Source: Spisula solida (Eukaryota; Mollusca; Bivalvia; Venerida; Mactridae). Taken from it: DNA of 64,000 bases. Shown in pieces: positions 1-11,517 of this stretch (the stretch's first letter is position 1; every line of letters starts with the position of its first letter). The position numbers and the translations under genes were made by a program. The stretch spans positions 14,356,817 through 14,420,816 of the forward strand of contig OX365957.1 of assembly GCA_947247005.1 (NCBI GenBank), given 5' to 3'. The notes below the pieces were generated by a model that worked only from the letters and a program-made list of their open reading frames with translations, did not search any database and was not told the origin of the DNA.

Positions 1-55
1 ATATATTGGTTGTCCTTATCCTTAAGTCAAGTAAGATCAATATTGAATCATCCCA
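1..55. mobile_element. Family Q palindromic MITE, partial copy cut by the window edge
   Basis: The segment with TTGTCCTTATCCTTAAGTCA and AGATCAATATTGAAT matches the right half of the complete copies at 15864-16015 and 32512-32660. Confidence 0.65.
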
Positions 56-694
56 AGTGTCAAAAGCAAAGTTGTATCTTATATTCATTTTCCACAAAAT
101 CTGAGAACTGCAGTCTTAAAGATTGTGAGACTCAGATATGTAACATAATTATAATAATGTAAGCATTTTTTTTTTTTAAATTCTAGAGACTTGTAGGGTG
201 AAGATTCACGAATCATGACTGTATTTTTTTTTTATTTCAGTCTCACTTAAACTGTAGTTTGCGAATATCAACCTGAGGACAGATTATTATTGGCCAAATA
301 AGGTTAATTAGAATAAAAATCTATTTTAGTTATCAAATTAACCAAATAACAGTTCCGGACACCCAAAGAAGTTCCTAAAATTATTTCCATGAAAGTAAAT
401 AACCTAAGGGAATTTTAGGAAATCTGACGAGGTATTCACATGCATACGGAGATAATTTTTCAGGCAATTTCCGGCGTATCAGGCAAATTGTATGATTACC
501 ATTTTGATAAATGTAAGATGGTTTCCCCTTACGGGCAAAATGAAGCCAATTTTGAGACAACGTGATCAATGAGTTGTCTCATTTATCAACACGATTTCAT
601 AAGACTTGTGTAGATATTGGCAGCAAACTATCCAGACATATCCTATAAATGATGTGCATTTAATATTGCCTTGCAAATCATCAGCATGCATACA

Positions 695-913
695 CCGCTG
701 GTTTGGAATTAAAAGGTCGAAGAACAAAATCAATAATTTGAGAAAACAAGGAAAGACTGTCTGGAAACTGTAAAACTTATGGAAAAACAAGCTTTTTAAA
801 CTTCAGTTTGGTCAACAGGAAAACTTCCAATTTTCATGAAAATAGGCTTATAAGAAGCGCCTTGATTACAAATATACCCGAGTCTTAAATGTCTTCTAAT
901 TCTAAGCCAGTGA
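695..913. mobile_element. Family R MITE, diverged copy
   Basis: The internal segment ATTTTCATGAAAATAGGCTT and AAGAAGCGCCTTGA matches the copies at 14520-14764 and 57912-58143. The ends (CCGCTGGTTTGG, CTAAGCCAGTG) are weakened inverted repeats. Confidence 0.7.
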
Positions 914-1630
914 AATGTACATTATGCAAAACTGCAATATATTGAATAAGTAACCTGATTCATTTAAAATCCAGATACGTTACATAAATGATGTGCATTT
1001 AATATTTTCATGCAAGCCATTTGCACGCCCTCATATACACTATGCATTTAAGCTGCAAAACATTAATATATTAATTCTCGACTGATTTATTTTATTGCCT
1101 CTGACAGTTTCAACTAGTACTTTTTTACGTCAGCGTCATAAAATTTGCAACTTGGCTTAAATGGCATGCACTTACAATGCTCTTCCTGACTCAACATGGC
1201 CCAGAGTACAGAACCATATTTTATCACACCCCCCCCCCCTTCCACTAGCCAGACATTATAATCTACAAGTATAAGGTGCCAACATCAGGACAAATATTAT
1301 CATAACATAATAACTCCTAAACATTCACACATCACCACACTGGTCTCTCACCATTTCTCTTATATTTCATCCGCATCTTCACAAATAATATACCATAATC
1401 GATACCTCAAGATCAAACTTCAGCCAAGAATTTACATAATTTGGGAAACCTACTGACAACAATTCACACTATACCGGTTTATTATCTATATTAAGAAACT
1501 TATAGTCTAGACGCACAAAATATTGTATTAAATGGCCAAAAACCCTGTAAGAACGAATGTATCGGACTTGGAGTCCATTCTCCCACAAGGGAATCGCGGA
1601 CAGGACCAAGAATCAATCCATTCGTAAAGT

Positions 1631-1850
1631 ACAGAGAATTTGACCTGATTCTCAACCTTCTATTAGCATAATTTTACAGATGATATTTTATCTATATTTA
1701 TAACCCAGGTTGTATGTTTTCTGCAATAAGCAGGGACTTTCACCAAGGTTTATTACAAACACAAATCTAAAGGACCGATATTGCACAATTTGCTTGCGGA
1801 AATTGATACATTCAACGAAATAACTTGGTACTGTCGATTCAAAGATATCT
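1631..1850. repeat. Dispersed family S, copy 1
   Basis: Shares TTATAACCCAGGTTGTATGT and CAAATCTAAAGGACCGATAT with 13851-14090, and a shorter part with 61100-61220. No terminal repeats or coding capacity were identified. Confidence 0.65.
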
Positions 1851-1980
1851 GTCAAAACCGCCAGAATGTTCCATTTCTTAATAGGTAAATGTATGTATTG
1901 ACCAATCAGCGCTCTTATTTTACTCATACCATATTTTACCATAGGTTTATGTTTTAAAATAAGCGTCGGATATTTCATTA

Positions 1981-2073
1981 GCGTTCTTAGCGTAGTGCGT
2001 TAAATGCATGGTATCAGCTTAAAACATTGGTGAAATCCATGTATTGGTTCGAATCCAGTCTGATACGCTTTTT
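1981..2073 (+). repeat. tRNA-like module, probably a SINE head
   Basis: An A-box-like TTAGCGTAGTGCG and a B box GGTTCGAATCC lie at tRNA spacing, and GCGT at the start pairs with ACGC at the end. The acceptor stem is otherwise poor, so it is read as a decayed tRNA-derived element and not a working tRNA gene. Confidence 0.45.
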
Positions 2074-2394
2074 CTTTGTTATGTTTTTTATAATATTTTT
2101 TCTGATGTTTTTATATCGACAAATTTATTTTATCATACTTTTCTTTGCGAAAAAAGTAGCTGGCTTGATAAAGATACGCTATGTTTTTTTTATATTTACT
2201 AGTACATTGAATGCAAAAATTGCAGAAATGTTCAGCTTCGTAGGATGAACTCAATCCTAGTGTGCTGGAATACAAATGCGAATAGTTTAGTTTATTCTTT
2301 GTATGTACATGTTTTGTATGTAATTACCGGAATTAGCAAAAGCATTAATATAGTTTTTACATAGTTTAAGCAACATTAAAAAATCTAGGCATTG

Positions 2395-2482
2395 TTGGGA
2401 TTTGAACTCGCAGTAAATTGTATACATTTTCAAAATAAGACTCACAAAACCATAGCTGTTAACCACTCGGCTATAAGGGCAG
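2395..2482 (-). repeat. tRNA-like module (Ser/Leu type), probably a SINE head or tRNA relic
   Basis: On the minus strand the A box TAGCCGAGTGGTTAA is close to those of Ser/Leu tRNAs, and the B box reads GAGTTCAAATCCC. The 5' and 3' ends do not pair into an acceptor stem. Confidence 0.45.
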
Positions 2483-3072
2483 TTAAAGATTTGATCATTT
2501 AAATATACTTATGATGGTAGGACTTAGTCCTGACACACCTGTAAAAATCGATCGTATAGAATGTTTGTTTACGCGGTTGTGACAGATAACTTTGAATCAA
2601 CAGAACTAATATATTCATGCACAAAGGTTAGGATCAGGTCAATATCTCTGTACTAAACAATTAGGAACATTTATTATTTTATCAACTGTTGACGTAGTCA
2701 AATGTTAAGTTAAAGGGAGAAGCCCAGTATAAATAGACAATCTGTACAACCCAGAAACTTTAGACTCTGGGGGAGTCAAGAAATCATCATAGTACCCCTA
2801 CATGTCAATATTTACATTGGATAGCAGTTGAACTGAGCAACTTGTTTTGAGATTTGGAGGAATTAATCTGAGGTCTGCAATGCTGTAGAGGCTTCTACAG
2901 GGTGCCACAAAGTCTCAGAACACAAGCATGAACAACAAATACAGACAGGAGAAATTAGCATAATTCTAGATCGCACAATTCCTAGCACTTAGTTGCTCTC
3001 TTAACGTATTTTTCCAAGAACTGCCCACACTAAAAATTTATCAACCAAGAATCGCAACCTTATCTATAAATA

Positions 3073-3255
3073 TAGCTTTAGACATTTTTCAAGTCTCCTC
3101 TGGGCAAATCAACAATGACCAGACTTTTAAATTCTGTTGTATTTTCACAATTTTTTCCACCCAACTTTTTTCTTTAATTGTTCTTCCAATTTTTTTTTTT
3201 TTACCTGCGTGCAATACATAGCTGCTTGCAACACTTGAATGAATGCAGTAACACA
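3073..3255. repeat. Dispersed repeat also found at 23229-23640
   Basis: GCTTTAGACATTTTTCAAGT and TTTACCTGCGTGCAATACAT match both tandem units at 23229-23640. Its function is unknown. Confidence 0.6.
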
Positions 3256-4078
3256 ATCTTATTGTCAATCTTGAATGCGGAATTCACAGGTCTTAATAAT
3301 GTATGAGCAACACAATGTACTACAGTTTTTCATGAAAAACATCCAAAAGACTTGGAAAAATATCAAAAACTCTTTAATTAATTATTCATCAGTGTGTGTG
3401 TAAATGCTGTATAACATTCATACCTTTTGATTAAATCATATCGATCATACACAAGTTATTAAAGGTTTGAAATTTGATGTAAAAACAGAACAGTGAGATT
3501 CATTATGAACACAAACTCTGATACAAAACTGTGAGCTCAACCAGTAGTATAGCAATCACACATCATCAAAGGCTTCTCTCACTCAAACCCTTAAATGTGG
3601 CGATCAATACCATCAGGCATGAGGTGTCGAGAGTGACTAAAAAGGTTTTCAGAACTTGTTTCATAATGGATCTAAAATAAATTAGTAAGTTTGATATTTT
3701 TTCACCCATTAAAACACCATATTGGTCTAGACTCAGGCCTTTAGTCAATAGTTTCTTAGATACAATAGAATTATAATTCATGATCAGCCAGTCAGAGAAC
3801 GAAAACTTACAAGATCTGTTTACAATGTATTTTAAACTTTAAAGCCACACAATTAATTAATGGTTACTGAAGCACTTCATACTATTTGGTTATATTTGTA
3901 TGCAAGATGACCATTTAAGGCTTAAAAACAGAAATAAATGTTGTTGTTGCTTAAGACTTGTGCATTTGAGTTAGTGAGCCAATGAAAACATGTGTTACAA
4001 ATGATATTGCCCAATGAACATGGTGCACAGTACAAGTTACCAATAGTTACCAATCAACAAACTTTATATAAACAGTAC

Positions 4079-4225
4079 CTGTCCATCCGTTCCTGCAAGC
4101 CTCCTTGACATTGATGTTGATATACGCCGACGCTGAAACCTTGCCATTACAGTCGTGTGCTACAATTTCCAGAATGAAATTAATCCTGTCTTTATGGTAT
4201 ATCTCTTTTGTATTCTTCAAATTAC
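4079..4225 (-). CDS. Clstn: Calsyntenin, exon encoding rest of cadherin repeat 2 and entry to the LamG-like region
   Basis: Fourth visible exon, 147 bp. It reads NLKNTKEIYHKDRINFILE, then IVAHDCNGKVSASAYININ and VKEACRNGWTG. It corresponds to the family's IKNTExL.Y...HQY.L.VTAYDCG..., then VKP.C.PGWQG, the conserved Cys-x-x-Gly-Trp that closes the cadherin part before the LamG-like domain. The acceptor is CCATTGCAG|GT and the donor is ACAG|GTACTG, a weaker donor than the others. The incoming G plus GT gives the Gly that follows DKEG. The exon ends in phase 1. The next exon was not found in 1-4078, so the LamG-like, transmembrane and acidic cytoplasmic parts must lie beyond the left edge. Confidence 0.92.
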
Positions 4226-4571
4226 CTGCAATGGAACCGAAGATAGAAAATATAGAATGCAATAAAATATATAATAACAACTTCCAATTACCATAAACAA
4301 ATTAGCTAAAGGCTAAATCATCAAGGGTTTCTTTCAACAAGATACCTGCACATACTGCTACTGTTTAATTGCCCCTTTGTACTTTATTCTTGAATCAGGA
4401 CCACTGTAGGCCACAGAAAATGAAGCATGAGGTCCCCTGATTTTCCCTGATTGTTTGCAGTGTTCACTACTAAATAATAATTTTTTATGCAAAGTAAACA
4501 TTTTGACGTTCAACGTCCTTACAAAAAAGAACCATGACTCTAGTTTGTAAACTGTGACCTTTGAAATTGAT

Positions 4572-5196
4572 ACAAGATGGCCCCTTTGGGCCCTAGGTCG
4601 CTCACCTGTTGTAGTAGTACATGCACACCTATGGTAGCCCAAGTAATCATTTACATTTACTGAGTAAGATTCAAGAAAATTCACCCTCTATTGCACGTTT
4701 TTTATGACTTGACCAATGTGACCTAGTTTTTTACCCCAGATGACCCAATATCAAACTTCACCTAGATTTTGTAAAGATGATCATTGTGACCAAGGTTCAT
4801 AAAGATTTAGTAAAAATTGTGACCTCTAGTGACTACACAAGGTTTTTCTATGATTTGACCTTGTGACCTAGTTTTTGACCCCGGATGACCCAATATCAAA
4901 CTTGACCTAGATTTTGTTGAGATGATCATTGTGACCAGGTTTCATAAAGATTAAGTCAAAAATTGTGACCTCTCTAGTGACTATACACAAGGTTTTTCTA
5001 TGATTTGACCTAGTGACCTAGTTTTTGACCCCACATGACCCAATATCTAACTTGGCCTAGATCAAGTTTCATAAGGATTAGGCTAAAATTGTGACCTCTA
5101 GTGTCTACACAAAACAATTGTTGACGGACGGACGGATGACAGACGAAGAGTGATCACAAAATCTCACTCTGTCACTTTGTGACAGGTGAGATAAAA
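4572..5196. mobile_element. Pearl-like (Helitron-type, non-autonomous) element 1 with tandem cores
   Basis: The left arm reads CCCCTTTGGGCCCTAGGTCG, then CTCACCTG. The right arm holds GACGGACGGACGG and ends TCACTTTGTGACAGGTGAG, a hairpin. Between them are about three cores of about 145 bp, each with TTTGACC...GTGACCTAGTTTTT and a GATGACCCAATATC block. The layout of conserved arms around a variable core array is that of bivalve pearl elements. That assignment is from general knowledge, not a search. Confidence 0.7.
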
Positions 5197-5284
5197 CAAA
5201 AACTGATACATATAGATTGGTACATAAAAATTATTTTAAATACTATGGGGAAAACCTGTGTGTTTAATGCAACCATTCAATAAC

Positions 5285-5600
5285 ACAGTTATCGCAATAA
5301 AGAGTATGTTGAATTGTATAGTATTGCAATAATGAGAACAGTGATGGAAAATCACCGGATGTTTCAATCACAATAATGAGTACACGTTGAATTGTATAGT
5401 ATCACAATAATGAGTACAGTGATGGAAAATCACCGGATGTTTCAATCACAATAATGAGTACACGTTGAATTGTATAGTATCACAATAATGAGTACAGTGA
5501 TGGAAAATCACCGGATGTTTCAATCACAATAATGAGTACACATTGAATTGTATAGTATCACTATGAGTACAGTGATTTGGTTTATACGCGGTGAATAAAG
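5285..5600. mobile_element. Family T element with an expanded internal 78-bp tandem array
   Basis: GTGATGGAAAATCACCGGAT recurs at 5341, 5419 and 5497 (period 78), separated by AATAATGAGTACACGTTGAA. The right end GGTTTATACGCGGTGA matches the copies at 9890 and 13372. Confidence 0.7.
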
Positions 5601-5915
5601 TGTATATAATATAATGTCATGTCATCCTAGAAGGAACATGACAACAATCAAGTATCACAGTGGTCACAGTCTCACCAACTGTTATCACGCTCGCCCACTT
5701 GATGGAAAATTGAAACCAAAGGTTATAAATATAAATATGAAATAGTAGCATGACATATCACATAGATGATATCAGTATATTTAACCAACCCATCCTACAT
5801 TATTATATCAATTTAGTATACTTCACAGGTAACCATAGTGACGATCATGACATCAAAAGGTTACCGAAGAGACAAAGTCAATCAGGAAAATTTGAAATCT
5901 GTATATTGAAATGGT

Positions 5916-6505
5916 TAATTTCCATGACGTATATGTAGTCATAACTAGTGGCTGACATGAAAGAAATTTAAGAAATATTCAGAGCACTGATATTTAAGAG
6001 CTCAATTTCTACAATTTCCATGACGTATATTGTACTCTTAAAACATAAAAGTGGCTGGCATGAAAGAAATTTAAGACATTTACAGAGCACTGATATTTAA
6101 GAGCTCAATTTCTACAATTTCCATGACGTATATTGTACTCTTAAAACTAGTGGCTGGCATAAAAGAAATTTAAGAAATATACAGAGGACTGATATTTAAG
6201 AGCTCAATTTCTACAATTTCCATGACGTATATTGTACTCTTAAAACTAGTGGCTGGCATAAAAGAAATTTAAGAAATATACAGAGGACTGATATTTAAGA
6301 GCTCAATTTCTACAATTTCCATGACGTAATGTTGTCTTAAACTATAGTGGCTGGCATGAAAGAAATTTAAGAAATATACAGAGCACAGATATTTAAGAGC
6401 TCAATTTCTACAATTTCCATGACGTATATTGTACTCTTAAAACTAGTGGCTGGCATAAAAGAAATTTAAGACATACACAGAGCACTGATATTCAGAGCTC
6501 AATTC
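5916..6505. repeat. Tandem array, about 99-bp unit, about six copies
   Basis: GTGGCTGGCAT recurs at 6051, 6150, 6249, 6347 and 6446, with a diverged first copy at 5948. Most units hold TTCCATGACGTATATTGTAC. No terminal structures or coding capacity. Confidence 0.9.
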
Positions 6506-7051
6506 TCACAATGATTGAAATAGTTATGGTAAATTATAATACTAAGAAAAGGTTTCTATGATGTACAAGAAATTAAAGACATCATAGAGAACTCATTTAA
6601 GAGCTTTTATACCCACAATGTTTGAAAGCGCAGAATATATATAAAACTTCAAATGTTACATGGGCAAGAGGTACGCAACAACAAGTGACTGCATACCCAC
6701 ATAATATGGCTACCAACCAACATGCTATATGACTGCAGCCAAACATTATGTGACTCAGGGCTCTCACTAGTGGGTGACTTGGGTGAAATAGTCACCCTTA
6801 AAGACGCCGTAAATTCGCAACTAAAAAAAATTCTTTTAATTTTGACCAGGTTGCCATCACAAGCACAGTCATATGAGAATGATAATTTTTAACCATAACA
6901 AATTATTTATCCTTTAGATTTGTGTCCAAAATACTAACTTATTACTAATTTCCTACTGTATATAATTATATAAAAAATTATGTTACAGCGCGCCGTCACG
7001 TACCATGAATTCACATTGTTTCTCCCTAAAATCTTAGGCTAAGCTAGAGCC

Positions 7052-7300
7052 CTGGGTACTGTTTTATCAAAGCACTTACAATAATCTTAAAGTTACGTTC
7101 AAATTTAAATTGTAATTCTTTAACAATGGCAAATATGTTAAAGAAATGGTTCGTAGAAATTCATTGACTAAATCTTTATTAGTATTGCATCTATATTGAC
7201 CACACTTTACAGTAGTAAAAGTTACGATTATGATCAACGAATTTAAATGTGATCATAAATTTAAGTTTTCCGTAACTGCATTGATAAAACAGTACCCTGG
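7052..7300. mobile_element. Family P palindromic MITE (about 250 bp), copy 1
   Basis: Left end GGGTACTGTTTTATCAAAGC and right end TTGATAAAACAGTACCC are inverted. The next 40 or so bases inward also pair (AAAGTTACGTTCAAATTTAA with the region near 7250). No coding capacity. Confidence 0.8.
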
Positions 7301-7780
7301 GGAGTATGGACCTAACATGTGACTGAACTTACACCACACATATATGCCAAGAAGACAATCTTAGCAAAGCAAACAACCTTGACAATTATAACAGCATCAT
7401 TAAGAATGAATTGCTATATATAGATTATACTTTTTCTTCAATTTTTGGTGTTAGAAGTAGGATCATAATCCATAATTTATAATGATTCCAAAATACATTT
7501 TGACCTATTTATTTATTTATCTTTTAACATTTTTTTTTATTTATTTATCATAACTAAAACAATAATGTATCTGAGATTGAAGAACACAACTGATGGGCAA
7601 GAAAAATGCTTTTGGTAAGTTTTTTTTACTGTTTTACCAACCTAGCTGTAACCCTAAAAATTTGCTGCTTCGCTTTGGATAAATTATTGATTAATTTTCT
7701 GTATATTTTTCGAAGGAAAATTCCTCTTCTTCCTTGTATAGATGAAAATAACTCGACAACAAGACGTGTTACATATATAG

Positions 7781-7923
7781 AGGATCTTGCATGAGTGCTC
7801 ATTACATACGAGTTTTATTAAACGAGTGGACAAAATGATATGACACGAGGCTTTGCCGAGTGTCATATTGTTTTGTCGACGAGTTTAATAAAACTCGTAT
7901 GTAATGAGCACGAATGTAGGATT
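7781..7923. mobile_element. Long near-perfect hairpin, foldback element
   Basis: GTGCTCATTACATACGAGTT and its reverse complement AACTCGTATGTAATGAGCAC bound arms of about 65 bp around a short loop near GGCTTTGCC. Outside, ATCTTGCAT and ATGTAGGAT extend the pairing. Confidence 0.8.
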
Positions 7924-7929
7924 CTATTT

Positions 7930-8196
7930 ATCACATAACCTCAGCAAACGCTCATTATTGTTCAAAAGGATGATGTACGCTGCATATGTTTCAGCAAAAA
8001 TTCAGCGGTACAATAAGCGCGACGTCATGACGACGTTGATATTATCCTGACGTCATTGACGGATCAATGCATGGATTGGCTAACGTAACGTCAAGCTAAT
8101 TTAAATATTTATTGCACAGTCTGGGAGTGCCGAACGATATTTACGTAACGGCTTTACGGCACTCCTGGACCGCGAGTTATGTGATAATTTTATATT
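7930..8196. mobile_element. Probable foldback MITE with CpG-rich interior
   Basis: TTATCACATAACCTC and GAGTTATGTGATAA are inverted ends. Inside are a GGAGTGCCG/CGGCACTCC hairpin and two TGACGTCA-type motifs. It is directly next to the hairpin at 7781-7923. Confidence 0.5.
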
Positions 8197-8470
8197 ATAA
8201 ATAACGTTTCAGCTTACGCCTTAATTAGAATATCTATCTTTTTTTCTTCTTCCTAATGTAAAGCCTGAAGGTCGGCCAAAGACACTAAAATCTAGTAACA
8301 AATTAGCTGATAAAGCCTGAACGATCATGTGTAACAAACATGTGCTAATAAAGACAAGTCAAAAACTTTAGAGAAAATGTGTCACATTAATTCCCCAGAA
8401 AATGTCATCAGTATGAAGAGGATTGTTCTCAGAGAAACCTTTTTCAGCAATCCTATTATCAAACTGATTA

Positions 8471-8780
8471 AATACATTGTGTGACGCCAGTGCTAGAAGA
8501 TAATACATTGTGTGACGACGGTGCTAGAAGATAATACATTGTGTGACGACGGTGCTAGAAGATAATACATTGTGTGACGACGGTGCTAGAAGATAATACA
8601 TTGTGTGACGACGGTGCTAGAAGATAATACATTGAGTGACGACGGTGCTAGAAGATAATACATTGTGTGACGACGGTGCTAGAAGATAATACATTGTGTG
8701 ACGACGGTGCTAGAAGATAATACATTGTGTGACGACGGTGCTAGAAGATAATACATTGTGTGACGACGGTGCTAGAAGAT
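8471..8780. repeat. Minisatellite, exactly ten copies of a 31-bp unit
   Basis: Units contain AATACATTGTGTGACGACGG and then TGCTAGAAGAT. 310 bp equals 10.0 units. Copies differ at only a few positions: CCAG for ACGG in the first unit, and GAGTG for GTGTG in another. Confidence 0.95.
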
Positions 8781-9889
8781 GTCTTGGCACTGATGACTAA
8801 CCAATCTAAGTAACACTTAATTCTCCTTATAACAAAATACTAATTCAATGAACGTTCAAAGAAATGGATGAAATTAAAGTACCGACGACAGTACCAGTAC
8901 ATCCTTTCCACTACCAATTTAGCGTACTAATGCAGACTGGCCGGGATGGCCATTTTGGGCTTCCATAGTTTACAAGTCTTGGATGGTATGTTGGATGATA
9001 CATACCAGAGGAGACAATCTTGATATAAGTAACCACAAATATATCAGCTGCTTATATAGAAGCAGCATCCCAGAAAATTAATAAGAAATAAATGTCGCAA
9101 GGCGGCCATCTGATAGTCTGACATGTGTTTCTTACAGGCAGTTTATTCTGACAATTTTGATTTGATACCATTTAAATAGGAGTTTGTAAGGTTTTCATAC
9201 TAGCACCTCATACCTTTCGGTTCATCGGCTGTTCAGAATAATTCTACGTTTTTCTGATACATTAACAGTCTACTCAGACTGGTCAGACAGGTCAGTCTGA
9301 GACTATATTAATTGACCCCCAGTGACCATATTGTTGCTTTTTCCCTAGGGACAGTGACAACATTAGTCTAGCACCAGCAATTATTCTGAATAACAACCAA
9401 CAATGACCATTGATGAACTCATAATGTATACAGGACCTCAGTCTGCAGACAGTTTGTCATTCAAGTGAGCATGCAGCTTATAATATTCTTCAACAGCCGA
9501 GTCTTTCAGATTATATGATCGAGTTATATAGGGTCGCCCTCACAATCGCCAATAATTAACTTAATGTTCACAGTTCTAGCCAATACAATTGAATTTTTCT
9601 TTTTCCAGAACAAGTCCACATCAATATATTAATTTATTTTTAAACTGAAAGCCAATGGTGCTATACGTTTGCAGCTGCCTTCCTGGTCTGATTTGTAATG
9701 ATCATTTTAAGAGATTTGTGTTTATAAGGTTAAAGACTGTTGAAGCAAGAGTATCAAAGGCCATAATTATATGACCAATTTAGCAATAAATTGTTGCCAA
9801 CTAAGTAACGCTATTAATCTTGGAGGAAAACAAGATTTATCTTATATCAATTTTGAAGCCAAAGTAAAATATGTGTAGGTATAGGTACA

Positions 9890-10180
9890 GTCACCGCGTA
9901 TAAACCAAATCACTGTACTCATTATTGCAATCCTATATAATTCAATGTGTACTCATTATTGTGATTGAAACATCTGGTGATTTTCTATCACTGTACTCAT
10001 TATTGCAATCCTATATAATTCAACGTGTAGCAGAGAAGGTTTGGTACTGGCTACACAATGTCTCTGCGCAGCGCTTAGTCGATAAACTAGTTTCGTGCAG
10101 GATTGCACTCTTCAGTAACATAGACTCTTCAACGTGTACTCATTATTGTGAAAACCGGAAGTTGACTCGTTTATACACTG
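9890..10180. mobile_element. Family T element, inverted copy, interrupted by a 98-bp insertion
   Basis: It starts TCACCGCGTATAAACC and ends AACCGGAAGTTGACTCGTTT, the reverse of the 5285 and 13372 copies. The insertion at 10030-10127 splits it. Confidence 0.7.
10030..10127. mobile_element. 98-bp insertion of unknown origin with an 11-bp target-site duplication
   Basis: TTCAACGTGTA stands at 10019-10029 and again at 10128-10138. Without one copy and the insert, family T reads through uninterrupted, as in its other copies. The insert begins GCAGAGA and has TCTCTGC 24 bases later, and further on GTGCAGGATTGCAC, so it can form hairpins. It has no poly-A tail. Confidence 0.7.
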
Positions 10181-10883
10181 TGGGTACAGTACGTAGTTGC
10201 TATCTTCTATAACATACACAGAGGTCAACAATATTAAATGTTGAAGCAAAATAAGGCAAAGTCTGATACCAGCATTAATGTCACTAGTATAATACTAGTA
10301 TGAGAACAGCAAACAAACTGGTTTCATTTAATATCATTGGTATTTTTGAAATTAAAAAAAGTCAAGCAACTAGCAAGAGCAGTCAGTTTATATATCCAAG
10401 TACAGTTTAGATGTCTTAAATGCTACTGTACGAAGGGTATTATTTGTGACACTTTTATTTTCACTATGTTATATTATACAAAATTAATTCATCAATCGTG
10501 AATTTATATATCTGTGTAAATACACTTTCAAGAAGACCTATCCTATCATTGCAAAATAATTATATATCCGGGTAAATAAAACTCAGTTACAGGAATTCAC
10601 AACAAGAAAAAGACCATCACAAATATAAAGTGATTTACAGCATTTAAATCTCAAATGTTCCTGACCTAAACATGTGGGTTGATCATTAATTACAAATAGT
10701 TTGGCAATAAACTGCACCTAGTGTGGTAATAAATCATGGGACAGGAGATACAAATAACACAGTCATCGTGGGACATATGTAACCATGCTTTATCTATGGT
10801 GTAGAAAACATACCAGGGCAAGAAGTACATAATTCAGTACTGAAACTGTTACAAACCCCTGCGAAATGTGGTTCATGATTTCA

Positions 10884-10908
10884 TTTTTTTTTTTTTTTTT
10901 TTTTTTTT
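10884..10908. repeat. Poly-T tract (25 T)
   Basis: An uninterrupted T run. No element with matching ends was found around it. Confidence 0.9.
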
Positions 10909-11117
10909 GAGGTTCATGAGCACTTCACTCCAATCAAGAACTGTCTATACAGGTCTGGCACATTGAGACAGTTACCAGATACACAGTAATAGCTGCAAGG
11001 TTATTGAGTCGGATATTTACATAGGGTTCAGGGGTCGGAGACTAAGGCATTTATAATACCCAATCCTGAAAATTAGATGCAAGTCTGTTTTGAGTGCAAT
11101 TTGCACACATTCATACA

Positions 11118-11235
11118 CCAAAACATTGTTTCAAACAATGTAACAGTTGTTAAATTCAGCTTTAAAAACTTCAAATGACCATAACTTTGTTAATACTTTG
11201 ATTTTTTTCCGGATTGTTCCGGAATTGTAGGACCC
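11118..11235. repeat. Dispersed family U, copy 1
   Basis: AAACATTGTTTCAAACAATG, TTCAGCTTTAAAAACTT and TCCGGATTGTTCCGGAATT are shared in the same order with 25665-25845. Confidence 0.65.
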
Positions 11236-11517
11236 GGCCTGAGGGTTTTGGTATTTCAGTTGGCCTTGTTTAACTGGGGTTTACCAATCTTTTAGGCCAT
11301 TATAAATTAATAATCATCCTAGTTTTTTCTTTACAAGAGAAAAATTCAAGTCACAATTTGCCAGACATTTTTATTTCAAAAGGCGGTAATCTAAATTTTA
11401 CAAAGTTGGGGAGGGGAATTTTTATTTTCAACCGTGCGTCAAGGGGAGGGTGAAAGGATATGGCATCTGCAGGCAGGGATGATCATCTAGGATTTCATTC
11501 ATTTTGGCCTAAATTTC

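Larger units (their letters stand above)
1..4078. other. Calsyntenin intron downstream of the last visible exon (partial)
   Basis: No coding exon was recognised. The next calsyntenin exon should encode the start of the LamG-like region, and no reading frame here matches it. The contents are partial or degenerate MITEs, two tRNA-like SINE-type modules, and copies of dispersed families listed separately. The rest is AT-rich single-copy-looking sequence. Confidence 0.7.

Noticed and set aside
1688..1978. Minus-strand frame of 96 codons
   Set aside because: It covers dispersed family S, and other copies of the family do not keep the frame open.
2395..2482. A working tRNA-Ser or tRNA-Leu gene
   Set aside because: A and B boxes are good, but the acceptor-stem halves do not pair, so it is listed as a tRNA-like relic.
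3566..3781. Minus-strand frame of 71 codons as the next calsyntenin exon
   Set aside because: It does not match the expected R-I-E-Y...F-P start of the LamG-like region, and lacks a suitable acceptor and donor in phase.
8471..8780. Regular 31-bp repeat as a CRISPR array
   Set aside because: Units abut directly with no spacers, and the window is from an animal with spliceosomal introns.
10030..10127. Identification of the 98-bp insert as a U1, U2, U4, U5 or U6 snRNA or 5S rRNA copy
   Set aside because: Comparison from memory with the hallmark motifs of these RNAs gave no match; it was left unidentified.
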